Positions 53,778-62,566 of a DNA stretch of 64,000 nt are shown here, piece after piece. Location: the NCBI RefSeq assembly GCF_014641695.1, contig NZ_BMIF01000002.1, positions 452,850-516,849 of the forward strand, given 5' to 3'. A program made the position numbers and the translations under genes. Source of the stretch: Nitratireductor aestuarii. Its GTDB lineage: Bacteria; Pseudomonadota; Alphaproteobacteria; Rhizobiales; Rhizobiaceae. Every line of letters starts with the position of its first letter. Position 1 is the stretch's first letter. The notes under the pieces were generated by a model that saw only the letters and a list, made by a program, of their open reading frames with translations, was not told where the DNA came from and did not search any database.

Positions 53778-54812
53778 TTAGTGTCCCGCAGGATGCTCTC
53801 TGTGATCCTGAGAAGTTGACAAGTTCCTGCCTCTTGGAGAATACCTCACAAGCTGAGACAGCCAGGCCGGACGTTGGATCGGAGTCTTGGCTTTCTTCGC
53901 CATCACTCGTGGAAGGACTGAGAGCACGTGCTTCCTGCAGTCAGTGTAGATCTCGTCCGTGAGTGACCTCAGACAATTCGTGGCTGCCATCCAGTCGCCA
54001 TTGATTGGACGACGAGGGGCGTAACGAAACTTCGTGCGCCTCATCTTCCAAGCGTCCTTAGCAACATAGTTCGTCCACCAGATACCGGGGTTGCGGCGCA
54101 GCTTCACTTGATGCTGGCGGTTCCTATTCCATTCACCGCAGGCAAGCCGCATTGCTTTGCGACACTTTTCAATTGTCGCCAGATCTTCATTGATAGTGAT
54201 CTCGCCGTGAAGGTGGATTAGGCCGCGATCGCTTTGTTCAATAATGAACCAGAACTCCGGGGAATAACCTAGCTGTTGTTTGAGCCGCCTGGAGAGACGA
54301 TCACGCAGCCAACGAGCTGCTGAAGGCTTCACCTTTGCTTGTTCAGACACATCCGGCGCAAGATTCGCCGTAAAGTCAAATGCCGGGCCGGTAACTCTGA
54401 GTGTGTGATGAAACCATTCGAGGCTGGCTTGATCCGAAAGATCTCGGAACGCAGCTGGTGTTCGATGAAGACGTGGTCCGTCCGCATAGAATTGACTCCA
54501 GTGTCTCGCGTCAGCAAAAAGCTCGGCATCGTCGAGTTCTTCTGGTTGAAGAGGAAATGGGGGAAGCTTCTGCAGAGAAGAAAGATCCTGTTCGTTTATG
54601 CGTAGGATGGGAAAGAGGGGATGATGGGGATTGCAAACTATAACTGAAGTCTCGCCATCGGCTCGAGCAGCATGAAGATGTGCCAGGCCTTGAAATAGAG
54701 GGCGAAAGTGGGCGTCGCGATAGGGCGATTTTGGTCTGGTGTTCTTTGTCTTCTTGTCAATTTCCTGTCTGGTGCCGATCGTTTCGTAACCTACTTCCTG
54801 GGTATTATTCAT
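53778..54812 (-). CDS. HUH/Rep-like protein (putative rolling-circle-type endonuclease)
   Basis: A 344-aa protein I cannot match to a named family by eye. It has an HUH-type motif LIHLHGEI (His200, His202) and, 47 residues on, NYVAKDAWK (Tyr249, Lys252), the order and pattern of motifs II and III of rolling-circle Rep and related HUH nucleases. It is also rich in Arg and Trp. Start is the ATG at 54812. The neighbouring integrase suggests it helps the element replicate or transfer; this is inference. Confidence 0.55.
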   Translation of the reverse strand: MNNTQEVGYETIGTRQEIDKKTKNTRPKSPYRDAHFRPLFQGLAHLHAARADGETSVIVCNPHHPLFPILRINEQDLSSLQKLPPFPLQPEELDDAELFADARHWSQFYADGPRLHRTPAAFRDLSDQASLEWFHHTLRVTGPAFDFTANLAPDVSEQAKVKPSAARWLRDRLSRRLKQQLGYSPEFWFIIEQSDRGLIHLHGEITINEDLATIEKCRKAMRLACGEWNRNRQHQVKLRRNPGIWWTNYVAKDAWKMRRTKFRYAPRRPINGDWMAATNCLRSLTDEIYTDCRKHVLSVLPRVMAKKAKTPIQRPAWLSQLVRYSPRGRNLSTSQDHREHPAGH

Positions 54813-55005
54813 GATCAATTATCCTATCTCGTCCAGCAGATGGGTGAGATGATTCATTATAGCGAGATCGGGACGGATTGCTCTTTCGGAGAGTCGTTTT
54901 TGGATGGGTGGATAGGATCCCGAAACCTGTCGGCGCCAGAATGCATCCGGATTGGTCAGGTCGGATTTTTCTAGGACTTCGCTCCAGGCAGGCGCTGGGC
55001 TGAAA

Positions 55006-55992
55006 TCAGCCCAGACGCGACACCAGGTCTTCTGCCCGGAGGTGTGAGTAGCGCTGAAGCATGCGAAGCTCCTTATGACCGGATACGGTCGCGACCTCGA
55101 TCACGTTCCAGCCTTTCTCGAGCAGGCGTGTGACAGCTTCATGTCTCAGATCATGAAAGTGTAGATCAGGGGAGCCAGCTCTCTCCCGGAGATGCTGCCA
55201 CGCTTGCTCGACAGCGCTCTTGGTGGTGTTGAAGACCCGAACACTGTTTGCAGTCTCCTTCAGCCCCTGAAGAACTGAAACAGCGCGTGTCGACAATGGG
55301 ATGTCCCTACTGTCACCGTTCTTTGTGAGCGGCAGGTGCGCAAGGCGTCGATCCAGGTCGACGTTGTCCCACGTCAGTCCTAGAAGCTCGCCCTGTCGCA
55401 TGGCTGTCTCGAGGGCGAGAATGATCAAGGGGCGCATGAGAAGGTTGCGTCCGGTGCAAGCAGCTTCGAGCAAGCGTGCTTCTTCTCCCGGTTGCAAGCG
55501 GCGATCTCTTCCACGGGGAGGCTTAGGACGACGGATCATCCGGCAGGGGTTCTCTGACAGATGCACGCCCCACTCTTTACGTGCGATGTCGATCGCATGT
55601 CCGAGAGAGTTGAGTTCTCGAATGACGGTGGCAGGTGAGGCTACGGCCAACCGCTCATCCCGGTAGGTGGCGATGTGCTGTGGCGTCAGCGTTGCAAGCG
55701 TCCTATGAGCGATGTCACGTTTGAGCATCGCCTTCAGCCGATAGACCTCTGTTGAGGCCGAGCGCTTGTGTGGTGTGATCTCTCTGAGGTAGCGCTCGAA
55801 TAGCTCCCGCACTGTCATCTGCTCAGCCAGGCGTGTATCTGGAAGTGAACCGCAGCGGTCGAGTTCGGCTTCTAGATTGCGTGCCCACTTCTCTGCGTCG
55901 ATTTTCGTGTCGAAGGACTTGGCACGCGGGGGAATTCCTTTACGTCTAACTTGGGCCTGCCACCGCCCACGAAGCCGTCTGATCGTTGCCAT
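55006..55992 (-). CDS. Tyrosine recombinase (phage-type integrase)
   Basis: A 328-aa integrase from ATG 55992 with an aaggaggtg site. The N-terminal region has an Arm-binding-like and SAM-like domain, and the C-terminal catalytic domain shows Arg199 (ETAMRQGELLGL), His280-x-x-Arg283 (FHDLRHEAVTRLL), a His near 306 (SGHKEL) and the nucleophile Tyr315 (QRYSHL). All catalytic residues are present. An att-like site lies 200 bp upstream at 56192, the expected layout for an integrating element. Confidence 0.93.
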   Translation of the reverse strand: MATIRRLRGRWQAQVRRKGIPPRAKSFDTKIDAEKWARNLEAELDRCGSLPDTRLAEQMTVRELFERYLREITPHKRSASTEVYRLKAMLKRDIAHRTLATLTPQHIATYRDERLAVASPATVIRELNSLGHAIDIARKEWGVHLSENPCRMIRRPKPPRGRDRRLQPGEEARLLEAACTGRNLLMRPLIILALETAMRQGELLGLTWDNVDLDRRLAHLPLTKNGDSRDIPLSTRAVSVLQGLKETANSVRVFNTTKSAVEQAWQHLRERAGSPDLHFHDLRHEAVTRLLEKGWNVIEVATVSGHKELRMLQRYSHLRAEDLVSRLG

Positions 55993-56067
55993 GAAGCACC
56001 TCCTTGTTCTGTGCCTCATGATGCGTAGGACGCCCCGTAGACGGCGCCAAGGAGCTTTCCCGGTCCG

Positions 56068-56112
56068 ATGTGACCGGATTGTGCCGCGGCACTGAACGGC
56101 GCTGTAGGGTGC
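56068..56112 (+). repeat. 45-bp direct repeat, copy 1
   Basis: Contains tgtgccgc then gaacggcgctgt, shared with 59266-59310. The two copies flank the transglutaminase-DUF1488-small-gene block. Confidence 0.5.
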
Positions 56113-56179
56113 CTTCCTAAGTCGCTGCGGGGCTTTGCAGGATCAACGGGTTAGACCAGAGGATATGTGCCGGAGAGTG

Positions 56180-56228
56180 CTGCCTTAGTTAGGCAGCGGT
56201 CACAGGTTCGAATCCCGTGGGGGGTCCA
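56180..56228 (+). repeat. tRNA 3'-half-like att site next to the integrase
   Basis: Holds ctgcc-ttagtta-ggcag, an anticodon-arm-like hairpin, followed by a T-arm (acagg-ttcgaat-cccgt) and ending ggggggtcca. The 24 bp ggcagcggtcac...aatcc matches the middle repeat at 44325-44348 with one change. No 5' half or pairing acceptor is seen, so it is a remnant and not a tRNA gene. The rest of the gap to 56510 shows nothing clear. Confidence 0.65.
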
Positions 56229-56510
56229 GCAGCCGAAACTATGACTGAAAAAGGGAATATGGAACAGTCTGCATATCGGAATGTCGAGAAAAGGCGGCGT
56301 TTGGCGGCAAAAAGTTCGCATCGCTTACGGTCGATTAGTCGCCTTGATCCTTCGCAGTAGCCAAATTGTGCGGCTGTGCATGGCAGCTATGCGCCCTTGA
56401 TGTCAGCGGCCCTACGAAATCAGCAGGGGAGTGCTAAGGCGCGCATTGGCGCATTGAAAGCCTGGATTCGGTCCGGATCTTTAAGTCTGGGAACATCCAC
56501 ATCGACAGCA

Positions 56511-57324
56511 TCAGCTTGTTGATGAGACCTCGTAGGTCCATACCCTAAACCCCTTCAGGGCGTGTGGTCCGAAAGAATTTATCAGCGGTATGTCGGTTGC
56601 GTCGCGGCCGCGCGCCACCACGATCCTGCCGATTCGAGGGACGTTGTTGCGCGGATCGAAGGTGCGCCATTCGCCATCGATGAATACTTCCATCCAGGCG
56701 CTGAAATCCATGGGATCGACAACCGGCAAACCAATGTCACCGAGATGGCCGTTAACGTAGCGCGCGGGGATGTTGAGGCATCGGCAGAAGGTTATTGCCA
56801 GATGCGCGAAATCGCGACAGACGCCAACCCGCTCACTGGATGTCTCGCATGCCGTCCGCGTAGATCGAGCCTGCATGTAGTTCGAAGCGGATGTGGTTGT
56901 GCACGAAGTCGCAGATCCCTTGCACGCGACCCCAGCCCGCAGGGATCGCACCAATAAGGTCCCATGCGATCTGGCTGAGCCGATCGGTTTCGCAATAGCG
57001 GCTACCCATGAGGTAGACGAGGCAGCCGTCCGGCAGGTCCCGCACCGCGTGTTCGCGCGCGCCAGGAAGCACCCTGTCCAGTTGTCCGCTGTCCCGGATT
57101 GTTGCGTCGCGCCACATGGTCAGGTCACCAGCCGGCGCGACCAGACGGAGGCAGCGGTTGCCGAAGAGATCGCGGTAGGTCGAGACCGGTAGCTCAGGAT
57201 TGGTAAACTTCGTTTCCGGCACTGTGATGTCGGCGGCGCGGTCCTCATGGACCGATAGCAGGCAAACCAGGGCAGTCTGCTGCTGGCACGTCAGTGTGAT
57301 CTCATACCCATAGCGGATCAGCAT
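56511..57324 (-). pseudogene. Transglutaminase-like protein gene with a frameshift
   Basis: Two frames together make one transglutaminase-like protein. The first (57324 down) has the N-terminal barrel-like domain and ends ...HNHIRF; the second continues YMQARSTRTACE...GVCRDFAHLAITFCRCLNIPARY with the catalytic Cys and family C-terminal part PMDFSAWMEVFIDGEWRTFDPRNN. One extra base at about 56881 (tt, where t would restore the frame) explains the break. It may be real decay or an assembly error. Confidence 0.85.
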
Positions 57325-57336
57325 CGAGCGATGTGC

Positions 57337-57621
57337 TTACCGGAAATCGGCGGCGGTAAGCATATAGTAGGTTTGGCGGCGATGGGCGTAGGCCTCGTGC
57401 GCGACATCTTCGATCGACCCGCGCGCAGAATCGAAAGTCGAAAGATAGAATTCTTCCGATAGCTCCATGCTGCACAATCCGGCAGAGGACATGGCGAGCC
57501 TGGTGAGCGCCTTGACTTCGACAAAGAACGGCACTTCGGACATGCCGTCATGCCCGACAAAGCGAATGGCGTTGCGCGCTTCGTCAAAGCTGCGGCTGGG
57601 GTTCAGGAATTCAAGGGTCAT
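57337..57621 (-). CDS. DUF1488 family protein
   Basis: A 94-aa small protein with the family pattern MTLEFLNPSRSFDEARNAIRF at the start and VPFFVEVKAL. Common in rhizobia; function unknown. It is the first of a run of small same-strand genes downstream of the transglutaminase remnant. Confidence 0.8.
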   Translation of the reverse strand: MTLEFLNPSRSFDEARNAIRFVGHDGMSEVPFFVEVKALTRLAMSSAGLCSMELSEEFYLSTFDSARGSIEDVAHEAYAHRRQTYYMLTAADFR

Positions 57622-57680
57622 CGTCGATCTGCTCTAGCTGTTGGCAATAGCGGTGTCACACCCAAAAGGCGGGTGATGTC

Positions 57681-57947
57681 CTATTTGCGTCGGCCCTCAT
57701 TCCGACGATTCAGGGAACGCATGCCATCGGTTGCGACCGAGCGGCTAAGGCCGATCATCTCCCGTCCTTCGCGGCGGGCTGGAATGCCGGTGAAGACATG
57801 GTAGATGGTCCAGGATCGGTCGGCTTCGATGCGGCGGCCATATTGTTCGTCTCCTAGTGTGCGGACGGATGCACCGCCTTCATTGTCCCAGACGTCGATC
57901 GCGCGGTCGTGCCGCTCCCGTTCGGTTTCATCTACGTATCGGGTCAT
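57681..57947 (-). CDS. Small protein of unknown function
   Basis: An 88-aa, highly charged protein (many Arg, Glu, Asp). It contains YGRRIEADRSWTIYHVFTG and GLSRSVATDGMRSLN. No family recognised; the same-strand layout with its neighbours suggests a real gene. Confidence 0.6.
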   Translation of the reverse strand: MTRYVDETERERHDRAIDVWDNEGGASVRTLGDEQYGRRIEADRSWTIYHVFTGIPARREGREMIGLSRSVATDGMRSLNRRNEGRRK

Positions 57948-57965
57948 GATCGTGGCCTTTCTTAG

Positions 57966-58190
57966 TTACGAGACATCGACGATGCCGGAAAATAGCGCGT
58001 TACCGGATAAGTCGGTAATCGCGATGGCGTCGGGCCTCTGAGGCATGTCGAGCGTCTGCGAAAGCAGGCGCGCTACCTCAATGGCTTCGGCGAGATCGCC
58101 GGCCTCTATCGTCTCTCGCCCGACGACCGCATGGGCGTCATCTGTCTCCCGCGTGCGGTAAAACTCGATGACAAATTTCAAGTTGCCCAT
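57966..58190 (-). CDS. Small protein of unknown function
   Basis: A 74-aa protein with LKFVIEFYRTRETDD near the start and DAIAITDLSGNALFSG at the end. Soluble, acidic, with no clear motif. Part of the small-gene run, 18 bp after the gene before it. Confidence 0.6.
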   Translation of the reverse strand: MGNLKFVIEFYRTRETDDAHAVVGRETIEAGDLAEAIEVARLLSQTLDMPQRPDAIAITDLSGNALFSGIVDVS

Positions 58191-58217
58191 TGCTCTTTCA
58201 GCCGGAGTAGCACTGCC

Positions 58218-58361
58218 TCAGTGCTTGCCTTTGCCGTAAGATGGGTTGGCATTTGCAGCGATCTTAATCTGGTTGCCGAAGGTGTTTTCAGTTTTTGGAG
58301 GGGCCTTCACCTGCTTCTGCTTTCTGATCTCGCGATTGCTTCGTTTCTGCCCTTTAGCCAT
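58218..58361 (-). CDS. Very small basic protein of unknown function
   Basis: A 47-aa protein from ATG 58361. It is rich in Lys/Arg and Asn: MAKGQKRSNREIRKQKQVK at the start and NANPSYGKGKH at the end. The same type of short protein is seen near DUF1488 genes in rhizobia. It may bind nucleic acid. Confidence 0.6.
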   Translation of the reverse strand: MAKGQKRSNREIRKQKQVKAPPKTENTFGNQIKIAANANPSYGKGKH

Positions 58362-58496
58362 GTCCGAACGTCCTTTCGAAGAAAGTTGCGCCAACGCCAG
58401 ACTTCTGGAGGCGGAGAGCCTCTCCGATCGGGAAGAGGTGAGCAGGAGCATCATGCCGGGCGCGTCGGTTAGCGCGTCGGTTTGGGTTGGTCGATA

Positions 58497-58760
58497 TCAT
58501 GATAGTTGGTGACCCTTTTCGATAGCGGCATCGAGATCGGCGGGATCAATCGGCGCCATTTGATGTGTGTGGCCGTCGATGCCAATGGCGGGCAGGTGAA
58601 TAAAGGCCGCGACACGTCTCCAGGCGAGGCGGGAGGATACCTCCAGCAGCTCTTCGTCCTGGTCCACCAGATAGTCGCCGACAGGCTGTTCGGCGTCGAA
58701 GCCCGGCAGCATGAAGGGTGCGGAGAACCGGACGATGGTTTGTGTGGTGCGCGTTGTCAT
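58497..58760 (-). CDS. Small protein of unknown function
   Basis: An 87-aa protein from ATG 58760 with a ggaggaga site; the open frame extends to 58982 without a start signal. It has IVRFSAPFMLPGFDAEQPVGD and SSRLAWRRVAAFIHLP. Known from rhizobial small-gene clusters as a hypothetical protein. Confidence 0.65.
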   Translation of the reverse strand: MTTRTTQTIVRFSAPFMLPGFDAEQPVGDYLVDQDEELLEVSSRLAWRRVAAFIHLPAIGIDGHTHQMAPIDPADLDAAIEKGHQLS

Positions 58761-59322
58761 GGTCTTCTCCTCCGGAGAAGCACGTAATCGCCCCTCCTGC
58801 TTTTCCTTTTCGAACCGAAAATCCGTGCTGCCAGTAAATCGGTTGTCAGCGGCGGCTTCCATTCCAGGGTTCGAACAGAGCGATATGTGCGCCGGGTCGG
58901 CGCTTGATACATTCGCTATCGAGAACTCGGTGGTAATTGGCGGGGTCTCTGACACCGCAAGAAGCCAAGTCTGCCAAATCAACGAGATTTGTATATGGGA
59001 ATTACCCTTAACGTTCGCAAGGATCGATCAGATTATATTTCATTGAATAACGTCTCTTCAATAAAAGACATCGCTGCAAAATAAAAAATTCGCTTTGAAA
59101 GAAAGCTAATTTCGCTGAAAATAGCGGCAATGTAATTTTTCCATGCGTCCCGATTTCTTTCAGGAAAATACATTTGGCACGTTGTCATCCGATTGCCAGA
59201 TGATGGAGAAATTTCTGATGGGTCGAGTTTGGAAGAGAGCCGTTGCTCCGAAGCTATAACGAGGCGTGTGCGACCAGAGTGTGCCGCTCCGTTGAACGGC
59301 GCTGTGTGGGCAGACACTGCTG
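58761..59322. other. Gap between the small-gene run and arsH
   Basis: About 560 bp. An A/T-rich stretch at 59030-59170 differs from the GC content around it. Copy 2 of the 45-bp repeat lies at 59266-59310. No supported gene. Confidence 0.4.
59266..59310 (+). repeat. 45-bp direct repeat, copy 2
   Basis: Matches 56068-56112 with gtgtgccgc and gaacggcgctgt in the same order and spacing; about 33 of 45 positions agree by eye. Confidence 0.5.
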
Positions 59323-60039
59323 CTAGATCGATCCCAGACGCGTCCTCTCTTCGAACTTCTCGGCTGTTTCCTTACGCTCGCTGTAGCGGTCCGTGAGATG
59401 GTCTGCGATCCCGCGCGTCAGCAATGTGAACTTCACAAGTTCCTCCATCACATCAACCACGCGGTCGTAGTAGGATGATGGATTCATTCGCCCCTCCGGC
59501 GTGAACTCCTGCCACGCCTTCGCAACGGATGACTGGTTTGGGATCGTTATCATCCTCATCCAGCGACCGAGAACGCGCATTTGATTGACCGCATTGAAGG
59601 ACTGTGACCCACCGGAAACCTGCATCACAGCCAAGGTTCTTCCTTGGGTGGGGCGGATGGCTCCGCCAGGGAGCGGGATCCAGTCGATCTGTGCTTTCAT
59701 GACACCACTCATGGCCCCATGACGTTCAGGACTGGTCCACACCTGGCCTTCAGACCACAGCATGGCCTCTCGTAGTTCCTGCACCTTTGGATGGGTATCA
59801 GCCTCATCATCAGGAAGCGGCAAGCCGTCCGCATGAAACACACGTGTCTCAGCCCCTAGAGCAGTGAGCAGGTGCTCCGCTTCAAAGGTAAGGAGGCGAC
59901 TATAGGAGCGCTCCCGCAACGAGCCATAAAGGAGAAGTATGCGTGGTTTGTGGTCGATCTTCGCAGGCGTCAGCCGCGCAAGGTCCGGGAGTTGAAATGC
60001 TTCCGAAAGAAGGTTCGTGAGCTCCTCCATGTCAGCCAT
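59323..60039 (-). CDS. arsH: Arsenical resistance protein ArsH
   Basis: A 238-aa NADPH-dependent flavoprotein that oxidises organoarsenicals and helps in arsenic resistance. [23 protein letters not shown] is the flavodoxin-like FMN motif, followed by [26 protein letters not shown]. The ATG at 60039 overlaps arsC by 8 bp. It is the last gene of the ars operon. Confidence 0.93.
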   Translation of the reverse strand: MADMEELTNLLSEAFQLPDLARLTPAKIDHKPRILLLYGSLRERSYSRLLTFEAEHLLTALGAETRVFHADGLPLPDDEADTHPKVQELREAMLWSEGQVWTSPERHGAMSGVMKAQIDWIPLPGGAIRPTQGRTLAVMQVSGGSQSFNAVNQMRVLGRWMRMITIPNQSSVAKAWQEFTPEGRMNPSSYYDRVVDVMEELVKFTLLTRGIADHLTDRYSERKETAEKFEERTRLGSI

Positions 60040-60451
60040 CTGATGCACTTCGCGACGGCACGACTTCACCATCCTCCTTGGTGAAGTCACCGATATCGGG
60101 ATTGGGCAAGATCTCGAGGACGACCTCAGAGGGTCGTGCCAGGCGCACGCCTTTTGGCGTCACCACAAAAGGCCGGTTGATCAGGATGGGATGAGCCTCC
60201 ATCGCGTCGAGCAGCGCCTCGTCGCTCAATATTTCGTCATCGAGGCCGAGTTCCAGATATGGCGTTCCCTTTTGGCGGATTGCCTCGCGCACGGCAAGCC
60301 CCGCGGCCGCGATCATCTGTTGCAAGCGCTCGCGCGATGGCGGCATCTTGAGGTATTCGATGATCTCGGGCTCTTCACCACTCGCTCGGATCATCGCGAG
60401 CGTGTTACGCGAAGTGCCACACTTCGGATTGTGATAGATCGTGATGCTCAT
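60032..60451 (-). CDS. arsC: Arsenate reductase ArsC, glutaredoxin-coupled
   Basis: A 139-aa enzyme that reduces arsenate to arsenite with glutathione and glutaredoxin. It has [17 protein letters not shown] with the catalytic Cys12, and the [14 protein letters not shown] motif with the Arg residues. It overlaps acr3 by 4 bp and arsH by 8 bp. Confidence 0.94.
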   Translation of the reverse strand: MSITIYHNPKCGTSRNTLAMIRASGEEPEIIEYLKMPPSRERLQQMIAAAGLAVREAIRQKGTPYLELGLDDEILSDEALLDAMEAHPILINRPFVVTPKGVRLARPSEVVLEILPNPDIGDFTKEDGEVVPSRSASDG

Positions 60452-61512
60452 TCTGCCGGACTCTTGAACCCTGTTGTTGTTTGGACGGCGGCGCCACGCT
60501 CATACCAGCCCTTGCTTCTGTTGACGATCCACACGACCGAAAGCATCACGGGCACTTCCACCAGGACGCCCACGACCGTGGCAAGAGCCGCACCGGAATT
60601 GAAGCCGAACAAGCTTATGGCGGCGGCTACTGCCAGCTCAAAGAAGTTTGATGCACCGATCAGCGCCGAAGGTCCCGCCACGCAATGTTGCTCACCGGAT
60701 GCTCTGTTCAGCAGATAGGCCAGGCCCGAGTTGAAATAGACCTGTATAAGGATCGGGACCGCTAGAAGCGCTATCACCAGCGGCTGTGCGATGATCTGCT
60801 CGCCCTGAAAGCCAAACAGCATCACCAGCGTTACCAGAAGCGCCACGATGGAAAGCGGCTGTAGAAAGGCGAGTGCCTTGTTGATCGCCTCCATGCCGTC
60901 CTGTGACAGAAGATACCGGCGCAGGATCTGCGCTGCGATGACCGGCACAATGATGTAGAGAGCGACCGATAGAACGAGGGTTGCCCAGGGAACGGTGATG
61001 GCAGACAACCCAAGGAGGAGAGCCACAACCGGGGCGAATGCTACGATCATGATCGCGTCATTTAGTGCAACTTGCGACAGCGTGAAGTGGGGTTCGCCCC
61101 TGGTCAGATTCGACCAAACGAACACCATGGCCGTGCAGGGCGCGGCTGCCAGGATGATCAGGCCGGCGATGTAGGATTCGATCTGCGCTTCGGGCAGTAG
61201 CGGACGAAAAAGGTAGCCAATGAACAGCCAGCCCAACAGCGCCATCGAGAATGGCTTCACGGCCCAGTTTATGAACAGCGTCACGCCGATCCCGCGCCAA
61301 TAGTTGGTTACATGCCGCAGGCTTGCGAAATCGATCCGCACCAGCATGGGGATGATCATCAGCCAGATCAGCACCGCCATGGGTATATTGACGTTCGCAT
61401 ATTCAGCAGAGCCCAGGAGCTGGAATACACCTGGTATGAAATGTCCAAGTGCGACACCGATGATGATGCAAAGACCAACCCAAATGGTCAGGTAGCGTTC
61501 AAATATAGACAT
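60448..61512 (-). CDS. acr3: Arsenite efflux permease Acr3
   Basis: A 354-aa membrane exporter of arsenite of the ACR3 (BART) type with ten predicted helices. The conserved Cys lies in ILAAAPCTAMVFVWSNLTRGEPHFTL, along with GASNFFELAVAAAISLFG. It overlaps arsC by 4 bp and starts 3 bp after the second reductase. Confidence 0.94.
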   Translation of the reverse strand: MSIFERYLTIWVGLCIIIGVALGHFIPGVFQLLGSAEYANVNIPMAVLIWLMIIPMLVRIDFASLRHVTNYWRGIGVTLFINWAVKPFSMALLGWLFIGYLFRPLLPEAQIESYIAGLIILAAAPCTAMVFVWSNLTRGEPHFTLSQVALNDAIMIVAFAPVVALLLGLSAITVPWATLVLSVALYIIVPVIAAQILRRYLLSQDGMEAINKALAFLQPLSIVALLVTLVMLFGFQGEQIIAQPLVIALLAVPILIQVYFNSGLAYLLNRASGEQHCVAGPSALIGASNFFELAVAAAISLFGFNSGAALATVVGVLVEVPVMLSVVWIVNRSKGWYERGAAVQTTTGFKSPAE

Positions 61513-61514
61513 GG

Positions 61515-62042
61515 TTACGCGTCCTCGCCATCTGGGCTGGTTGTGCCATCCATAGCTCCAATGCCTCGCAATTTGGACTGAAGTGACATGCGGTCGATAG
61601 AGGTAAGCGGCAGGCTCATGAACGCTGCTATGCGGTTGCGCATGAACCGGGATGCATCTTCGAAGGCTGCTTGCTTGACGAACTCAGGGCCATCTGCATC
61701 CGCAGGATCTTCGATCCCCCAATGGGCCGTCATAGGTTGCCCTGGCCACACTGGGCAGACTTCACCAGCTGCATTATCGCAAACGGTGAATACGAAATCC
61801 ATCTTTGGAGCATCTGGGGTGGCAAACTCGTCCCAAGCCTTCGAGCGTAGTCCTTCGGTGGAGATCCCCACATTGGTTAGCGTCTGGATGGCTAGAGGAT
61901 GCACCTCCCCCTTTGGCATGCTGCCGGCCGAAAAAGCTTTGAAGCGCCCTTGTCCAACGTGGTTCATCGTGGCTTCAGCGAGAATCGAGCGAGCGGAGTT
62001 ACCGGTGCAAAGAAAAAGGACGTTGTAGATTTTCTCGGTCAT
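61515..62042 (-). CDS. arsC: Arsenate reductase, low-molecular-weight phosphatase type
   Basis: A 175-aa LMW-PTP-fold reductase; the P-loop is LFLCTGNSARSI (Cys, then Arg). A second Cys occurs in FVFTVCDNAAGEVCPVWPG. The Cys set matches the thioredoxin-type relay in general, but which reductant it uses is not certain. Having two different arsenate reductases in one operon is known in rhizobia. It overlaps arsR by 4 bp. Confidence 0.9.
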   Translation of the reverse strand: MTEKIYNVLFLCTGNSARSILAEATMNHVGQGRFKAFSAGSMPKGEVHPLAIQTLTNVGISTEGLRSKAWDEFATPDAPKMDFVFTVCDNAAGEVCPVWPGQPMTAHWGIEDPADADGPEFVKQAAFEDASRFMRNRIAAFMSLPLTSIDRMSLQSKLRGIGAMDGTTSPDGEDA

Positions 62043-62392
62043 TGGGTGGCCTCTTGCGGTGAGCAGCAGGGGGTGAGTTCAGCGATTAACGGTGCGCAGA
62101 GGTCGGCATTGCCACCGCAGCAGTCCTTGAGCAGAAACAGCATAAGCTCTTTGAGGCCATCGAGCTTGGCGCGGTAGATGATGGATCTGCTTTGACGCTC
62201 ACCTTCAATAAGCCCAGCCCGGGCAAGGGTGGAGAGGTGCGACGACATGGTGTTTTGCGGCACGTCGAGCAAGCGGGCTAACTCGCCGGCAGGAAGACCA
62301 TCCGGTTCATGCTGAACAAGCAGCCGGAAAGCTTCGAGCCGAGTTGTTTGGGCGAGCGCGGCGAGCGCGGTGATTGCGTTATCTGATTCCAT
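62039..62392 (-). CDS. arsR: ArsR family arsenite-responsive repressor
   Basis: A 117-aa winged-helix repressor with TTRLEAFRLLVQHEPDGLPAGELARLLDVPQNTMSSHLSTL (wHTH) and a C-terminal CC..C...CC set (DCCGG, LCAPL, PCCSP) likely to bind As(III), placed at the C-terminus and not in the helix as in the E. coli type. It has no ribosome site; the likely operator overlaps the start. First gene of the operon. Confidence 0.92.
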   Translation of the reverse strand: MESDNAITALAALAQTTRLEAFRLLVQHEPDGLPAGELARLLDVPQNTMSSHLSTLARAGLIEGERQSRSIIYRAKLDGLKELMLFLLKDCCGGNADLCAPLIAELTPCCSPQEATQ

Positions 62393-62394
62393 AT

Positions 62395-62410
62395 ATCGAG
62401 ATTACTCGAT
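62395..62410 (-). promoter_or_regulatory. Likely ArsR operator
   Basis: Perfect inverted repeat atcgag-atta-ctcgat three bases upstream of the arsR ATG. Position and symmetry fit an ArsR binding site that would block the operon promoter. Confidence 0.6.
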
Positions 62411-62566
62411 TTGTGGATCAATGCAAGATGATGGAGTCCCGGTCTGCTAGCGGTGTCCGGGAAGTGGCGTGGCTGTGCCGTTCCAGCACGTGCCTGATCA
62501 CGCGGGATTCACAAATCCTTGCCCGGCAAGGCGTTGAAACAGTAGGGCAATTTCCGATGGGCCGAG

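Noticed and set aside
56180..56228. A functional tRNA gene
   Set aside because: The anticodon-arm and T-arm are present but no acceptor 5' strand or D-arm pairs with them.
59033..59317. 94-codon minus-strand open frame in the A/T-rich gap before arsH
   Set aside because: No ribosome site or motif, and it covers a repeat copy.
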